Of a stretch of 64,000 nucleotides of DNA, positions 33,267 to 42,767 are shown one piece after another; positions within the stretch are counted from its first letter, which is position 1; each line of letters opens with the position of its first letter. The stretch lies in contig CAZERC010000003.1 of NCBI GenBank assembly GCA_964515395.1, positions 1 through 64,000 of the forward strand. Reading direction: 5' to 3'. This DNA is from UBA1876 sp964515395. GTDB taxonomy: Bacteria > Synergistota > Synergistia > Synergistales > Thermovirgaceae. The notes beneath the pieces are model-generated. The model ran no database searches and had not been told where the DNA came from. It saw nothing but the letters and a program-made list of their open reading frames with translations. The position numbers were made by a program, and so were the translations under genes.

Positions 33267-34658
33267 ATGGATGAATTCTTTGACCTTTGTGAAAGACTCG
33301 CAGAGAGCGGTGCCGATTTTGCCGACATCTATGCCGGGAAAACATTGTCGCACTCTGTAGAATTCGAAAACGGCCGCCTGGAAGAGACGAGAACGACACG
33401 AAATGACGGAACGGGAGTCCGGCTGCTTTTTCGCGATTCCACGGTTTACTCCTATGCCCCCGGTACGTTGGCGAAAGGGGCTTTCGGATGTGTGCTTGAT
33501 TGCGAGACCCGTCACGGGGGGACCGTGGGAGGTGCTTGCAGGAAGGGTCCCCATACATCGAAGGACCTTGTTTCCTATGACCCGGAGGTACAGACAATCG
33601 GACAGGACCGCCTTGAAAGCGTCGACCGCCACTTACGGAACATCTCTTCTTCAGTCAGGCAAGTGAGATTGAGGTTTCAAACGGTGGATTCAGGCAAGAC
33701 AATCCTTTCGTCGGAAGGGGCGGTCATCAGGAAGGGGCGGCAGGCCACCAGGTTTTCCGTTCATGTGGTTGTTGAAAAGAAAGGCATGCTCTTTACCGGT
33801 TACGAAGTCCAGGCTTTGTCCGTAGACGGAGGAAGTTTTCTTGAAAGGCAGGACCTAAAAACAACAGGTGAGGAAGCCCTCCGGAGGGCGGTTTTGCAGT
33901 CAGGCGCCGTGTTGTGTCCGGCCGGAGTCATGCCGGTCATCCTTGGCGGTCAGGCGGGTGGAACAATGATACATGAAGCCTGTGGTCACGGACTGGAAGC
34001 CGATATCGTCGAAAAAGACTACTCCGTGTATCGAGGGAAGACAGGGCAGACCGTCGCCAGCGAACTGGTCACTCTTGTTGATGACGCTACAATTCCAGGC
34101 CTTTACGGAAGCTATACCTTTGACGATGAAGGCACCCCCGCCCAGAGGACGATTCTGATCGAAAACGGCGTTTTGCGCGGGTTCCTGACTGATGTGGAAA
34201 CGGCAAAGAACCAGGGACTGGCGAGAACAGGCAATGGTCGACGGGCTTCCTGGAATGTTCCGCCCATGCCGAGAATGTCCAATACCTTTATAATGGGCGG
34301 TGAACAGGATTCGCAGGAAATCGTCGATTCATTGAAAGAAGGGCTGCTGGTTCTCAAAATGGGGGGCGGCGAAGTCCACCCGACTACGGGTGATTTTGTT
34401 TTTCACGTTGAGGAAGGGTATCTTGTAAGAAACGGGAAAATTGGCAGTGCCGTCAAAAATGCCATATTGACAGGTAACGGGCCGGAGGTACTGAAACGGA
34501 TCGGTGCCGTCGGAAATGATTTGCATTTCGAATCAGGTGTTTGCGGCAAGTCCGGGCAACACGTTCCCGTAACAGATGGCCAACCCACCATTCTTATAGA
34601 GGAATTGACGGTAGGGGGCAGCGATACAGCTGATGAAAATCCTTCGGATTTTTCGTAA
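33267..34658 (+). CDS. tldD: TldD-type metalloprotease
   Basis: The TldD/PmbA family matures peptide substrates as a TldD-TldE heterodimer. This 463-residue member keeps the zinc motif HEACGHGLEAD (His236, Glu237 and His241 as HExxxH), so it is the catalytic TldD-type subunit. The conserved blocks DDATIPGLYGSYTFDDEGTPAQ and GGGEVHPTTGDFVF are present. The ATG at 33267 follows GAGAGGAA. No TldE/PmbA partner is adjacent. Its end overlaps ftsK by 26 bases. Confidence 0.92.
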   Translation: MDEFFDLCERLAESGADFADIYAGKTLSHSVEFENGRLEETRTTRNDGTGVRLLFRDSTVYSYAPGTLAKGAFGCVLDCETRHGGTVGGACRKGPHTSKDLVSYDPEVQTIGQDRLESVDRHLRNISSSVRQVRLRFQTVDSGKTILSSEGAVIRKGRQATRFSVHVVVEKKGMLFTGYEVQALSVDGGSFLERQDLKTTGEEALRRAVLQSGAVLCPAGVMPVILGGQAGGTMIHEACGHGLEADIVEKDYSVYRGKTGQTVASELVTLVDDATIPGLYGSYTFDDEGTPAQRTILIENGVLRGFLTDVETAKNQGLARTGNGRRASWNVPPMPRMSNTFIMGGEQDSQEIVDSLKEGLLVLKMGGGEVHPTTGDFVFHVEEGYLVRNGKIGSAVKNAILTGNGPEVLKRIGAVGNDLHFESGVCGKSGQHVPVTDGQPTILIEELTVGGSDTADENPSDFS

Positions 34659-36930
34659 GGACGGAAAAAAGACAAGCCGGAAAGAAAAAAGCACGAAAGG
34701 CGGCGAGAAAAAGACAAGTCGAGGGGACAGCCTCTTTTTTGGAGTTTCCCTTGGCGGCAGGGGGACGATTCGTATCCTTTCAGTCGTTGCCTTTTTGGTG
34801 AACCTTTTTCTCCTGGCTTCCTATTTCAGGTTCCAGACCGGGGAAATCGGAGCCTGGATCAACCACTTCCTTGTGGGCTTTTTCGGAGGCAGCGTCATTG
34901 TCTTTCTCATATACGGCCTGTATACGGAACTCGGGGCTCTTTTGGGACTGTCCGACCGGTCTGTACTGAGGGAGACCGCCGGGACGACCTGCCTTTATTT
35001 GTGCGCGGCCCTTGTCCTGGGCATGCGGGATCAGATTCCCGATGCCGGAGCCCTGTACTGGATGCATCCGGGGGTTGTGGGGCGACTCACAGCCTCGAGC
35101 CTTTTTCGCTACGTTGGAATCACTGGTGCCGTCATCACTGGATTTGCACTGCTTTTTTCGGCCGTGTGGCTTTATGGTGTTGTTTCAAAAGATGATCTTT
35201 ATGATCTGATCGTGCTCCCCGCAGCTTTCCTGAAGAACTTGTTCTCGAGGCGGGAAACCGACAAGACCGGTGGCAAAACCAGGGCGGAAGAATCCGGAAA
35301 AGCAAAGCAGGAGTCAGGCAAAACACTCCCTGAAGGAAAAGGAAAGGAAGAGGGACTGGTCCTCATCAGGCGGCACAAGGGAGGGGAAGTTCAGCAGCTC
35401 GAGGCAGCTTTGGAAGATGATGATATTGCCGTCGACTTTGATGACAAGGAAGACGACGAACCGGAAAGCGAAAGTCTTTTCGACGATGTGGAAACAGGGC
35501 GTTTCCCTCCGCCTCTTGAGCTTTTCGGAGAAGCCTGGAACTATTCGGAAGACGTCGACGAAGAGGAAATCTCCGACAATGGCCGCCATGTGATTTCGAC
35601 TCTCAAGGAATTCAATATTGAGGCCGAACTTGCAGAGACCATCGTGGGACCCACGGTCATCCAGTACCGACTTCAACTGGCACCGGGGGTAAAGGTCAGC
35701 CGGGTGGCGGGACTTGCCAATGACATGGCTGTAGCACTCGCCGTTCCGAGTCTCAGGGTGGAAGCACCCATTCCGGGGAAACCCTATGTCGGCATAGAAG
35801 TGCCGAACCCCTCCAGAAAACCGGTGAACCTGAGGTCAATACTGGAACATCCCTCCTTTACGGAGGGAGCCAATGACCTGCCCCTGGGAATCGGTGTTGC
35901 CGTCGACGGACGGCATCTTGCCGTGGGACTTGAAAAATTGCCGCATTTGCTTGTCGCCGGGACTACAGGGTCCGGGAAGAGCGTGTTTATCTCGTGCTGT
36001 ATTGCCTCACTGTGCTATTCGCAAAAGCCTGATGAGATGAAACTGCTTCTTGTCGACCCAAAACGGGTGGAAATGAAAATTTACGAAAAACTTCCTCATA
36101 CGCTGATGCCACCGGTGGTGGATGCGAAAAAGGCCGTTCATGCCCTTGGCTGGGCCATCAGGGAGATGGAAAAGCGCTACGAACTGTTTGCCCAGGCAAG
36201 GGTCAGGAACCTCAAGGGATTCAACGCAAAAGCCTTACCGAAAGACAGGCTTCCTTCAATTGTCATCATCATCGATGAACTGGCTGATCTGATGTTCACT
36301 TCGCCCAAAGAAGTGGAGGATTATATCTGTCGGCTAGCCCAGATGGCAAGGGCTACGGGCATCCATTTGATCATTGCCACACAGAGGCCTTCAGTCAATG
36401 TCGTGACGGGACTCATCAAGGCGAATGTCCCTGCTCGTGTGGCCTTCACTCTTCCCTCACAGACGGATTCCAGGACGGTGCTGGACATTGCCGGGGCGGA
36501 AAAGTTGCTGGGAAGCGGAGACATGCTGTTTTCGACGCCACGACTTTCGAAGCCCATGCGGTTGCAGGGTCCCATGCTGGAAGAAAGCGCCATAAACAGG
36601 TTTATCGATTACCTTGCCTCCCTTTTCGGTGAGCCGCAGCACATCGACCTGGACGAAGAAATGGAGTCGAAGGGCGGACAGGATACCCCCTTCCTCGACG
36701 ATCCACTCGTTGAGGAGGCCGTGAATATCATCCTGCAATCGGGCATCGCTTCGGCGAGCAGGTTGCAACGGCAGCTCAGAATAGGATTTACGCGTGCGGC
36801 CCGACTGGTCGACACGATTGAACAAATGGGCATCGTGGGTGCCCAGGACGGTGCGAGGCCGAGGGAAATCCTCGTTGATGAAGATGAGGCACATCAAATA
36901 CTGGAAGATCATCTGCGGGGCGGAATGTAA
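34633..36930 (+). CDS. ftsK: DNA translocase FtsK/SpoIIIE family
   Basis: A septal DNA pump of 765 residues. Four hydrophobic segments lie within about residues 45-195. A charged, acidic linker (about 200-300) follows, then the motor with Walker A GTTGSGKS near 442-449 and Walker B SIVIIIDELADLM. The C-terminal gamma winged helix (LRIGFTRAARLVDTIEQMGIVGAQDGARPREI) reads chromosome polarity sequences. ATG 34633 lies inside tldD; the N-terminus is rich in Lys, Ser and Gly. Confidence 0.95.
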   Translation: MKILRIFRKDGKKTSRKEKSTKGGEKKTSRGDSLFFGVSLGGRGTIRILSVVAFLVNLFLLASYFRFQTGEIGAWINHFLVGFFGGSVIVFLIYGLYTELGALLGLSDRSVLRETAGTTCLYLCAALVLGMRDQIPDAGALYWMHPGVVGRLTASSLFRYVGITGAVITGFALLFSAVWLYGVVSKDDLYDLIVLPAAFLKNLFSRRETDKTGGKTRAEESGKAKQESGKTLPEGKGKEEGLVLIRRHKGGEVQQLEAALEDDDIAVDFDDKEDDEPESESLFDDVETGRFPPPLELFGEAWNYSEDVDEEEISDNGRHVISTLKEFNIEAELAETIVGPTVIQYRLQLAPGVKVSRVAGLANDMAVALAVPSLRVEAPIPGKPYVGIEVPNPSRKPVNLRSILEHPSFTEGANDLPLGIGVAVDGRHLAVGLEKLPHLLVAGTTGSGKSVFISCCIASLCYSQKPDEMKLLLVDPKRVEMKIYEKLPHTLMPPVVDAKKAVHALGWAIREMEKRYELFAQARVRNLKGFNAKALPKDRLPSIVIIIDELADLMFTSPKEVEDYICRLAQMARATGIHLIIATQRPSVNVVTGLIKANVPARVAFTLPSQTDSRTVLDIAGAEKLLGSGDMLFSTPRLSKPMRLQGPMLEESAINRFIDYLASLFGEPQHIDLDEEMESKGGQDTPFLDDPLVEEAVNIILQSGIASASRLQRQLRIGFTRAARLVDTIEQMGIVGAQDGARPREILVDEDEAHQILEDHLRGGM

Positions 36931-37694
36931 TGGCACCAAAGCTCCGATTGCCCCAGGTCGACGCATGCAAACCGACACGAACGATGGAAAGTCCAGTTCT
37001 TCTGGTTGCGGGAGGCAGAACCCCTGATGTCCAGTGGCTTCGCAGCGTCGCACAAACCAGCTGTGCGATCCTGGCGGTTGACAAGGGTGCGGAGTATTGC
37101 AAAAAGGCGGGCCTTGTTCCGTACCTTTATGTGGGTGACAAGGACAGCGCCGGTATGGACGTCCTGCAATGGGTTTCTGGGGCGGGCATGGAAGTTCTGG
37201 AATTTTCCTCGGAAAAGGACCTTACGGATTTGCAACTGGCACTTTTCGAAACGGCGAAACGGTTTCCCGGAAGCGGAGTTTTGGTCACGGGAGGATGGGG
37301 AGGACGATTCGATCACCTTTTCAGTGCCGTTTTTTCGATGGTCTGGTCCTGCAAATGGGGAATTTCCCCTCTTGGAATGGCGGACGAAAAGGAGATCCTT
37401 CTGTTTCTGCAAGGACCGGAGAGGATAATTCTCGAATTCAGGGAAGTCCCTTGCAATTTCTCGCTTCTGGCGTTGAGCGAGAGGTGCGGGGGTGTCTCTG
37501 TCGAGGGTGTGCGGTGGGAACTTCACGGAGAGGAAATCTTGCTTGACGAGCCTTATGCGGTCAGCAACGAGGTCCTCCGTGGCGGAGTGGAAAATAAAGA
37601 CAGGGTAGAAGTTTCTGTCGGTGAAGGGATGTTGGGCCTGTACCTGGACTTCTGGTCAAAAAGTCAAGAGGACTGTCCTAGACAGCCCTCTTGA
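36930..37694 (+). CDS. thiN: Thiamine pyrophosphokinase
   Basis: It makes thiamine diphosphate directly from thiamine and ATP. The N-terminal catalytic part has ILAVDKGAEYC, YVGDKDSAG, SSEKDLTDLQLAL and VTGGWGGRFDHLF, all family motifs. The C-terminal B1-binding part ends SNEVLRGGVENKDRVEVSVGEGMLGLYL. It has 254 residues; the first 20 are not conserved-looking, so translation may begin at in-frame ATG 36984 (MESPVLLVAGGRT). The TAA of ftsK overlaps ATG 36930. The 3' end overlaps convergent rpmB by 17 bases. dxs downstream is a TPP enzyme. Confidence 0.9.
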   Translation: MAPKLRLPQVDACKPTRTMESPVLLVAGGRTPDVQWLRSVAQTSCAILAVDKGAEYCKKAGLVPYLYVGDKDSAGMDVLQWVSGAGMEVLEFSSEKDLTDLQLALFETAKRFPGSGVLVTGGWGGRFDHLFSAVFSMVWSCKWGISPLGMADEKEILLFLQGPERIILEFREVPCNFSLLALSERCGGVSVEGVRWELHGEEILLDEPYAVSNEVLRGGVENKDRVEVSVGEGMLGLYLDFWSKSQEDCPRQPS

Positions 37695-37698
37695 CTTT
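37660..37698. terminator. Bidirectional hairpin inside the overlapping ends of thiN and rpmB
   Basis: An 18-base arm, AAAGTCAAGAGGACTGTC at 37660-37677, pairs with 37681-37698 with a single mismatch (A37672), around a three-base CTA loop. On the minus strand the stem is followed by TTTTT (37662-37658), a good terminator for rpmB. On the plus strand only TTT follows. The stem encodes the C-terminal residues of both proteins. Confidence 0.85.
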
Positions 37699-37869
37699 AC
37701 CCGAACGGAGACAGCGAGTACAAACCTTCATCCTGCGCTTCTCACCGCCGAGATCTACCTTCACGGTTTGCAGATTGATCAACCAGCGTCTTCTGGAGTG
37801 CCTGTTCGAGTGGCTGACGGAGTTACCCGTTGTCGGGCCGCGACCGCAGCATTCACAAACCTTGGACAT
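37678..37869 (-). CDS. rpmB: 50S ribosomal protein L28
   Basis: A 63-residue L28 of the zinc-binding (C+) type, with Cys5 and Cys8 (CECCG) and Cys50 and Cys53 (CTRC). GNSVSHSNRHSRRRWLINLQ is the family core. GAGGAGGAATGA precedes ATG 37869. It stands alone on the minus strand between thiN and xseB. Confidence 0.96.
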   Translation of the reverse strand: MSKVCECCGRGPTTGNSVSHSNRHSRRRWLINLQTVKVDLGGEKRRMKVCTRCLRSGKVKRAV

Positions 37870-37915
37870 GATTCATTCCTCCTCGTTGCGTTCCTTGCGC
37901 ATCAAAACGGTCTGA

Positions 37916-37945
37916 ATTGTATCATGCCCATGACGAAAACTGCAA
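37916..37945 (-). promoter_or_regulatory. Candidate rpmB promoter
   Basis: On the minus strand, TGATACAAT (37924-37916) is an extended -10. TTGCAG at 37945-37940 is an 18-base-spaced -35. Transcription would start near 37909, some 40 bases before the L28 start. Confidence 0.5.
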
Positions 37946-37992
37946 GAAAGACCTGAGCAAGGTTTTACTGGACCTGAATCGGAGGGATTGAA

Positions 37993-38232
37993 GTGACCTT
38001 TACGGAAGATATGAAACGACTCCAGGAAATTGTTGAAAATCTCGATTCCGAAGCAATGCCCCTTGAAGACTCGCTTTCTCTTTTCGAGGAGGGAATCGGT
38101 CTTGTCAAGCGGTGCCGCCGGTTTTTGTCCGAGACGGAACAGAAAATACAGCTTCTCTCGGAAGATGCCGATGACGTTACGGGGATGACCTGGGATCCTC
38201 GTGAAGAAGGCAATTCTGCCAATGAGGAATGA
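37993..38232 (+). CDS. xseB: Exodeoxyribonuclease VII small subunit
   Basis: The 79-residue helical subunit binds XseA to form the single-strand exonuclease. MTFTEDMKRLQEIVENLDSE and PLEDSLSLFEEGIGLVKRC are standard. GTG 37993 is six bases after GGAGGG. The large subunit gene, which usually precedes it, is absent here. It overlaps ispA by 11 bases. Confidence 0.92.
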   Translation: MTFTEDMKRLQEIVENLDSEAMPLEDSLSLFEEGIGLVKRCRRFLSETEQKIQLLSEDADDVTGMTWDPREEGNSANEE

Positions 38233-39127
38233 CCAACAGTCTTTCCGGAGATGTTTCAACTCGTCAAGGGAAAAAGTGGAGCAGGCCCTGAAAAGCCTGG
38301 CCTCTCAAAAACCTTTGGGCGTACCGGCACGTCTTTGGGATGCCATGACCTATTCCCTGCTCGCGGGAGGGAAGCGGATAAGGCCTTTCCTTGCTCTTGA
38401 AAGCGGCCGGATTTTCGGCGTCCATGAGGATGATGCCATGGCCATCGCCATAGCGGTGGAGATGATCCATACGGCGTCCCTTATCCATGACGACCTGCCA
38501 TGTATGGACGACGATGTCCTCAGGAGGGGGAAGCCGACGAATCATATGGTCTACGGGGAGGGAATGGCCCTTCTGGCCGGGGATGCCCTTTTCCTCATGG
38601 GCCCGGGTTATGCGGCGAGAAAACTTGAAGGGTGCCGGCGCGTTCCGGCCGAAAGGGTCTTGCCGGCTTTGCAGGTCATTCTCGATGCTTCCGGACCTTC
38701 CGGAATATGTGGAGGTCAGACCCTCGATACGGAAGAAGAAGAACGAGACAAATCCTCACCATGGCGTATCGCTTACTGGAAAACCGCGATATTGCTGCGT
38801 GCATGCATCATGGCTCCAGCATATCTCGGCGGCGCTTCAGCGGTAGAGATGAAGTGCCTTTCGTCCTTTGGTTCCCATCTCGGTGTCGCCTTCCAGATCG
38901 TCGACGACGTCCTGGATGTTTCGGGACGGCCTGAACAATTGGGCAAAACGCCGGGAAAAGATGCAATGCAGAAGAAAAATTCCTTCGTCCACCTCGGGGG
39001 TCTCGAAGCCGCGAAGGCAATGGCCATTGACCAGTCCAGAAGGGCAAAGGTGGCTCTTTCGGGGATTCGGCGCGATACCACGGTCCTTGAAGGGATCGTG
39101 GACTATCTGGAGTCGAGAAACGCCTGA
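38222..39127 (+). CDS. ispA: Farnesyl/geranylgeranyl diphosphate synthase, trans type
   Basis: It condenses IPP with allylic diphosphates to give C15 (or C20) chains for UppS and quinones. The first aspartate-rich motif, HDDLPCMDDD, lies at 89-98 with the two-residue insertion typical of bacterial FPP synthases. The second is FQIVDDVLDVSG. LLAGGKRIRPFL and GGQTLD are also conserved. It has 301 residues. ATG 38222 is 11 bases after GAAGAAGG. It sits between xseB and dxs, an arrangement also seen in Bacillus. Confidence 0.94.
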   Translation: MRNDQQSFRRCFNSSREKVEQALKSLASQKPLGVPARLWDAMTYSLLAGGKRIRPFLALESGRIFGVHEDDAMAIAIAVEMIHTASLIHDDLPCMDDDVLRRGKPTNHMVYGEGMALLAGDALFLMGPGYAARKLEGCRRVPAERVLPALQVILDASGPSGICGGQTLDTEEEERDKSSPWRIAYWKTAILLRACIMAPAYLGGASAVEMKCLSSFGSHLGVAFQIVDDVLDVSGRPEQLGKTPGKDAMQKKNSFVHLGGLEAAKAMAIDQSRRAKVALSGIRRDTTVLEGIVDYLESRNA

Positions 39128-39143
39128 TACAGGAGGAACTTTC

Positions 39144-41039
39144 ATGCCCATTCTTGAGGAAATTGATGATTACAGGGATCTGAAAAGTCTCGACGAGGAG
39201 AGACTTGGCCTTCTGTGCGAAGAGATCCGCGGCGAAATTATCGATACGGTCATGCAAAACGGGGGGCACATGGGATCGTCCCTGGGGACCGTCGAGTTAA
39301 TCGTGGCCTTGCTGCGAGTGTTCGATCCTCGAGACGACAAGATCCTTTTTGATGTGGGGCACCAGGCTTATGCCTACAAAATTCTCACGGGAAGGAAAAA
39401 CAGGTTTCATACTCTGAGACAATGGGGTGGAATCAGCGGTTTCCCGACACCTTTGGAGAGTCCTTACGATCACTATTGCGGAGGTCACAGCAGCGTATCC
39501 TTGTCTGCAGCGTTGGGGTATGCAAAAGCGAGGGATTTGAAAGGACAGAAACACCATGTCGTTGCTGTCATCGGCGACGGTTCCCTGATAAACGGCGTGG
39601 CGCTGGAAGCCCTGAACAACGTGAAAGAGACCGATTCCAGGGTCCTTATCGTTCTGAATGAAAACCGGATGTCCATCAGTCCGAGCATTGGCGGACTGGC
39701 CGATCACATCGCCCGCTTGAGCGTTCACCCGGCGTATAAAAAGATGAAGGCCGTAATCAAGCAGCATTGCAAAAGCCTGCCGAAAGGTGAGAGCATAGAG
39801 AAAACCCTTTCCCGCCTCAAGCAGTCGCTGAAACATCTGCTGCAACCGGAAAACATGTTTGAAGAGCTCGGCATCAGTTATTGGGGGCCCTTTGACGGAC
39901 ACAATCTCCAGGAAATGGAGGACATTTTCCGTCTGGCCGGGAGTTATGACAAACCTCTTCTCCTTCATGTGGTGACGCAAAAGGGCAAGGGATTGGCCGA
40001 AGCAGAAAAGGACCCGGAAAAATACCATGGCATTTCTCCGAAAAAGGAGGAGCCCTGCATAGAGGTAAGGGACGTTCAATGGTCAACGGCGGGCTGGAGC
40101 AGGTATTCTGCGGATTTTATCGAGAAGATGGCGCTGAAGGATCACCGTATCGTGTGCCTTACCGCGGCCATGAAGTCGGGTTCGAGGCTCGAGTCCTTCT
40201 GCAGAACCTTTCCTGATCGGTTCTTTGATGTCGGTATTGCCGAAGAGCATCTTTTGAGCTTTGCCGCAGGGATGGCTCTGGGGGGGCTGAGGCCGATCGT
40301 GTCGATCTATTCGACCTTCCTGCAGAGGGCCATGGATCAGCTGGTTCTGGACGTGGCTTTGCAGCGACTCCCTGTTCTCTTTGCCGTGGACCGGGCGGGG
40401 CTTGTCGGCGAGGATGGAGCGACTCATCATGGACTTTTTGATGTCGCCTGGTGTTCGGCCATACCCGGATTGACCATCATGGCGCCCAGGGATGTGGGCG
40501 AAATGGAATGGATGTATGCCGAAGGGCTGCGCAATTCAGGACCATGCATGATCCGGTACCCCAAGGGAAAGGCCCCGGAACGGGTGGGCCGTCTGCCTGC
40601 GGGGTCACCAGGATGGCAAAAGTCGGCAACATTGCAGGAGGGGAAAAAATGGGCCCTTTTTGCTTATGGTGCGACGGTGCCGCTGGCCTTTTGCACGAGT
40701 GATGCTGCAATCAATGCCGGGTTGCCCAGACCGACCATCGTCGACCTGCGCTTTCTCAAACCATTGGATATCAAACAGATTACCGGGGTCCTGAAATCCC
40801 ATGACCTTGCCGTCGTCCTTGAAGAGGGAAGCCTTCGGGACGGTATCGGGGAACAGATCGCGTCCCTTTCGGGATCGGAGAAATCCATGGCGCCGGTGAA
40901 AACCGTCGGGGTTCCCGATATGTTTGTCCCTCATGGATCGAGAACGAGACAATGGGAGTTTTGTGGCCTGACTGCTGAAAGTGTGGTGAATCTGTATCGT
41001 GCAGCAGAAAAGGGAGCGACTGGACAAGATCCTTGTTGA
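39144..41039 (+). CDS. dxs: 1-deoxy-D-xylulose-5-phosphate synthase
   Basis: First step of the MEP pathway, a thiamine diphosphate enzyme joining pyruvate and glyceraldehyde 3-phosphate. Of 631 residues, the N-terminal half has GGHMGSSLGTVEL, HQAYAYKILTGR, and the TPP motif VIGDGSLINGVALEALNN; the more common wording is GDGA-TGGMA. The C-terminal half has GDRAGLVGEDGATHHG-like VDRAGLVGEDGATHHGLFD and GMIRYPKG-like ranges. ATG 39144 is five bases after AGGAGGAA; the upstream frame is ispA shadow. Confidence 0.95.
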   Translation: MPILEEIDDYRDLKSLDEERLGLLCEEIRGEIIDTVMQNGGHMGSSLGTVELIVALLRVFDPRDDKILFDVGHQAYAYKILTGRKNRFHTLRQWGGISGFPTPLESPYDHYCGGHSSVSLSAALGYAKARDLKGQKHHVVAVIGDGSLINGVALEALNNVKETDSRVLIVLNENRMSISPSIGGLADHIARLSVHPAYKKMKAVIKQHCKSLPKGESIEKTLSRLKQSLKHLLQPENMFEELGISYWGPFDGHNLQEMEDIFRLAGSYDKPLLLHVVTQKGKGLAEAEKDPEKYHGISPKKEEPCIEVRDVQWSTAGWSRYSADFIEKMALKDHRIVCLTAAMKSGSRLESFCRTFPDRFFDVGIAEEHLLSFAAGMALGGLRPIVSIYSTFLQRAMDQLVLDVALQRLPVLFAVDRAGLVGEDGATHHGLFDVAWCSAIPGLTIMAPRDVGEMEWMYAEGLRNSGPCMIRYPKGKAPERVGRLPAGSPGWQKSATLQEGKKWALFAYGATVPLAFCTSDAAINAGLPRPTIVDLRFLKPLDIKQITGVLKSHDLAVVLEEGSLRDGIGEQIASLSGSEKSMAPVKTVGVPDMFVPHGSRTRQWEFCGLTAESVVNLYRAAEKGATGQDPC

Positions 41040-41877
41040 ACGTGAACTTGTTTCAGGCAGATCCATGGCTCGGGAAATCATTCTGGCGGGGGCAGTTTTG
41101 GTTGACGGTTTTCCTGTAAAAAAGCCGGCTTCCCTGGTCCGGAAGGATTGTTCAATCGATGTGACCGGCAACAGGCAGCAGTGGGTCAGCAGAGGGGCCC
41201 GCAAGCTTCTGGGGGCGTTGGAATCTTTTCATGTCTCCGTCGAAGGGCGCGTGTGCATCGATATCGGGGCTTCCACAGGAGGATTCACAGATGTGTTGCT
41301 CCAAAAAGGGGCGGAAAAAGTGTATGCTGTCGATGTCGGGTATGGACAACTGGCCTGGAAACTTCGCAAGGATCCGAGAGTCGTCGTCATGGAGCGGACG
41401 AATGCAAGAGAGCTGTCCCCCGAATCTTTTGAGGCTCCCGGTCTCGTGACCATAGATGTTTCTTTCATTTCCTTGCGCCATATTTTGCCTGTTGCCGACG
41501 ATATCCTTCATAATGACGGGTTGTGCATAGCCCTGGTGAAACCCCAGTTCGAAGCAGGCCGCGGCAGGATCGGTAAAAAGGGAGTCGTCAGGGACAGGGG
41601 TGTTCACGAAGAAGTGCTTCGCGGGTTATGTGACTTTGTCAGGGAAGAAACGGGCTTCTTCATTGCCGGAGTCGATGTTTCGTCCTTGATGGGTCCTGAA
41701 GGAAACAGGGAGTTTTTCCTGTGTCTTGTCAAGGCGGGAAGCGATTCGGGAGAACCCTGCCACATCCTTGACGACAGCGAAGTGGAGAAAATGATTGTGC
41801 AAAAGGTCGAAGCGTCACATTCACCTGTTTTTTTCAAGAGTGAAACGGAAGAGGATGAAGGGGGGCGAAGAAGGTGA
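40999..41877 (+). CDS. tlyA: TlyA-family rRNA (cytidine-2'-O)-methyltransferase
   Basis: An S4 RNA-binding domain (ERLDKILVERELVSGRSMAREIILAGAVLVDG) precedes an FtsJ-like methyltransferase fold with IDIGASTGGFTDVLL as the AdoMet loop. TIDVSFISLRHILP and VKPQFEAGRG are family motifs. It has 292 residues. The start is GTG 40999, nine bases after GGTGA and 41 bases inside dxs. The family methylates rRNA in mycobacteria; some homologues are called haemolysins. Confidence 0.9.
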   Translation: MQQKRERLDKILVERELVSGRSMAREIILAGAVLVDGFPVKKPASLVRKDCSIDVTGNRQQWVSRGARKLLGALESFHVSVEGRVCIDIGASTGGFTDVLLQKGAEKVYAVDVGYGQLAWKLRKDPRVVVMERTNARELSPESFEAPGLVTIDVSFISLRHILPVADDILHNDGLCIALVKPQFEAGRGRIGKKGVVRDRGVHEEVLRGLCDFVREETGFFIAGVDVSSLMGPEGNREFFLCLVKAGSDSGEPCHILDDSEVEKMIVQKVEASHSPVFFKSETEEDEGGRRR

Positions 41878-42761
41878 AAAGACCCTCAAAAATCGGGATG
41901 CTTGTCAACACCCAAAAACATGAAGCCCTGGACCTTGCCGGAAAACTGGTGAATTGGGGCAGAAAGAACGATGTCTCCTTCTGTTTACCCCCTCATGAGG
42001 CTCATGTGCTGGGCGAACCGGAAACACCGGATATTGAATGGAAGAGCTCTGTAGAGGTGGCTGTCATCCTTGGTGGCGACGGAACCTTTCTGCGAGCTGC
42101 CCGGTATGTTTTGGGACACGACATCCCCCTTTTCGGAATCAACGTGGGGCATCTCGGATTCCTCTCCTGCGGAGACCCCGGGGAGGCTTATGAAAGCATT
42201 CGAAGGATAGCAGAAGGCGAATACCTCATCGAAAAAAGGTCGATGCTTCATGGCGTCGTCTGCAGGAATAAGACGAAAAAACACGAAGTTTACGCTCTCA
42301 ATGATCTGGTTATTACGAAAGGGCCCTTTGCACGGTTGATTTCCCTGGCGATATCGGTGGGAGGCAGGCAGCTCAGTGTCATGAGAGCGGACGGGATAAT
42401 CCTGTCGACACCAACGGGGTCGACGGCATATGCCCTTTCAGCAGGTGGACCGATCATCCCACCTCATCTTCATTGTGTGCTGGTGGTTCCCATCTGTGCT
42501 CACACGCTCTATTCGCGTCCCATGGTTTTCAGCGACAGCGATGTGATTACCATAACGCCCGAGGGGCAGCACAGGGAGATTATGCTGACTCAGGACGGCC
42601 AGCTCGGATATGAAATACTGCCGGGAGACAGTGTCAGCGTGGAGTTGGACAAAGACAGGCAAATAAGTGTCGTAACCACGCCGGAAAGGGATTATTATTC
42701 CCTTTTGCAGGAAAAATTCCGATGGGGTCATCGATACGAAGATGACTACGGGAGTGAATGA
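41874..42761 (+). CDS. nadK: NAD kinase
   Basis: It phosphorylates NAD to NADP. GGDGT at 67-71, FGINVGHLGFLS, ADGIILSTPTGSTAYALSAGGP and the late PICAHTLYSRPMV follow the family order. It has 295 residues. GTG 41874 overlaps the tlyA stop by 4 bases. The tlyA-nadK-recN order is common in bacteria. Confidence 0.95.
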   Translation: MKRPSKIGMLVNTQKHEALDLAGKLVNWGRKNDVSFCLPPHEAHVLGEPETPDIEWKSSVEVAVILGGDGTFLRAARYVLGHDIPLFGINVGHLGFLSCGDPGEAYESIRRIAEGEYLIEKRSMLHGVVCRNKTKKHEVYALNDLVITKGPFARLISLAISVGGRQLSVMRADGIILSTPTGSTAYALSAGGPIIPPHLHCVLVVPICAHTLYSRPMVFSDSDVITITPEGQHREIMLTQDGQLGYEILPGDSVSVELDKDRQISVVTTPERDYYSLLQEKFRWGHRYEDDYGSE

Positions 42762-42767
42762 TCGGTC

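Noticed and set aside
36900..36990. Possible TPP riboswitch before thiN
   Set aside because: thiN starts on the ftsK stop codon, so there is no leader, and no THI-box sequence is visible.
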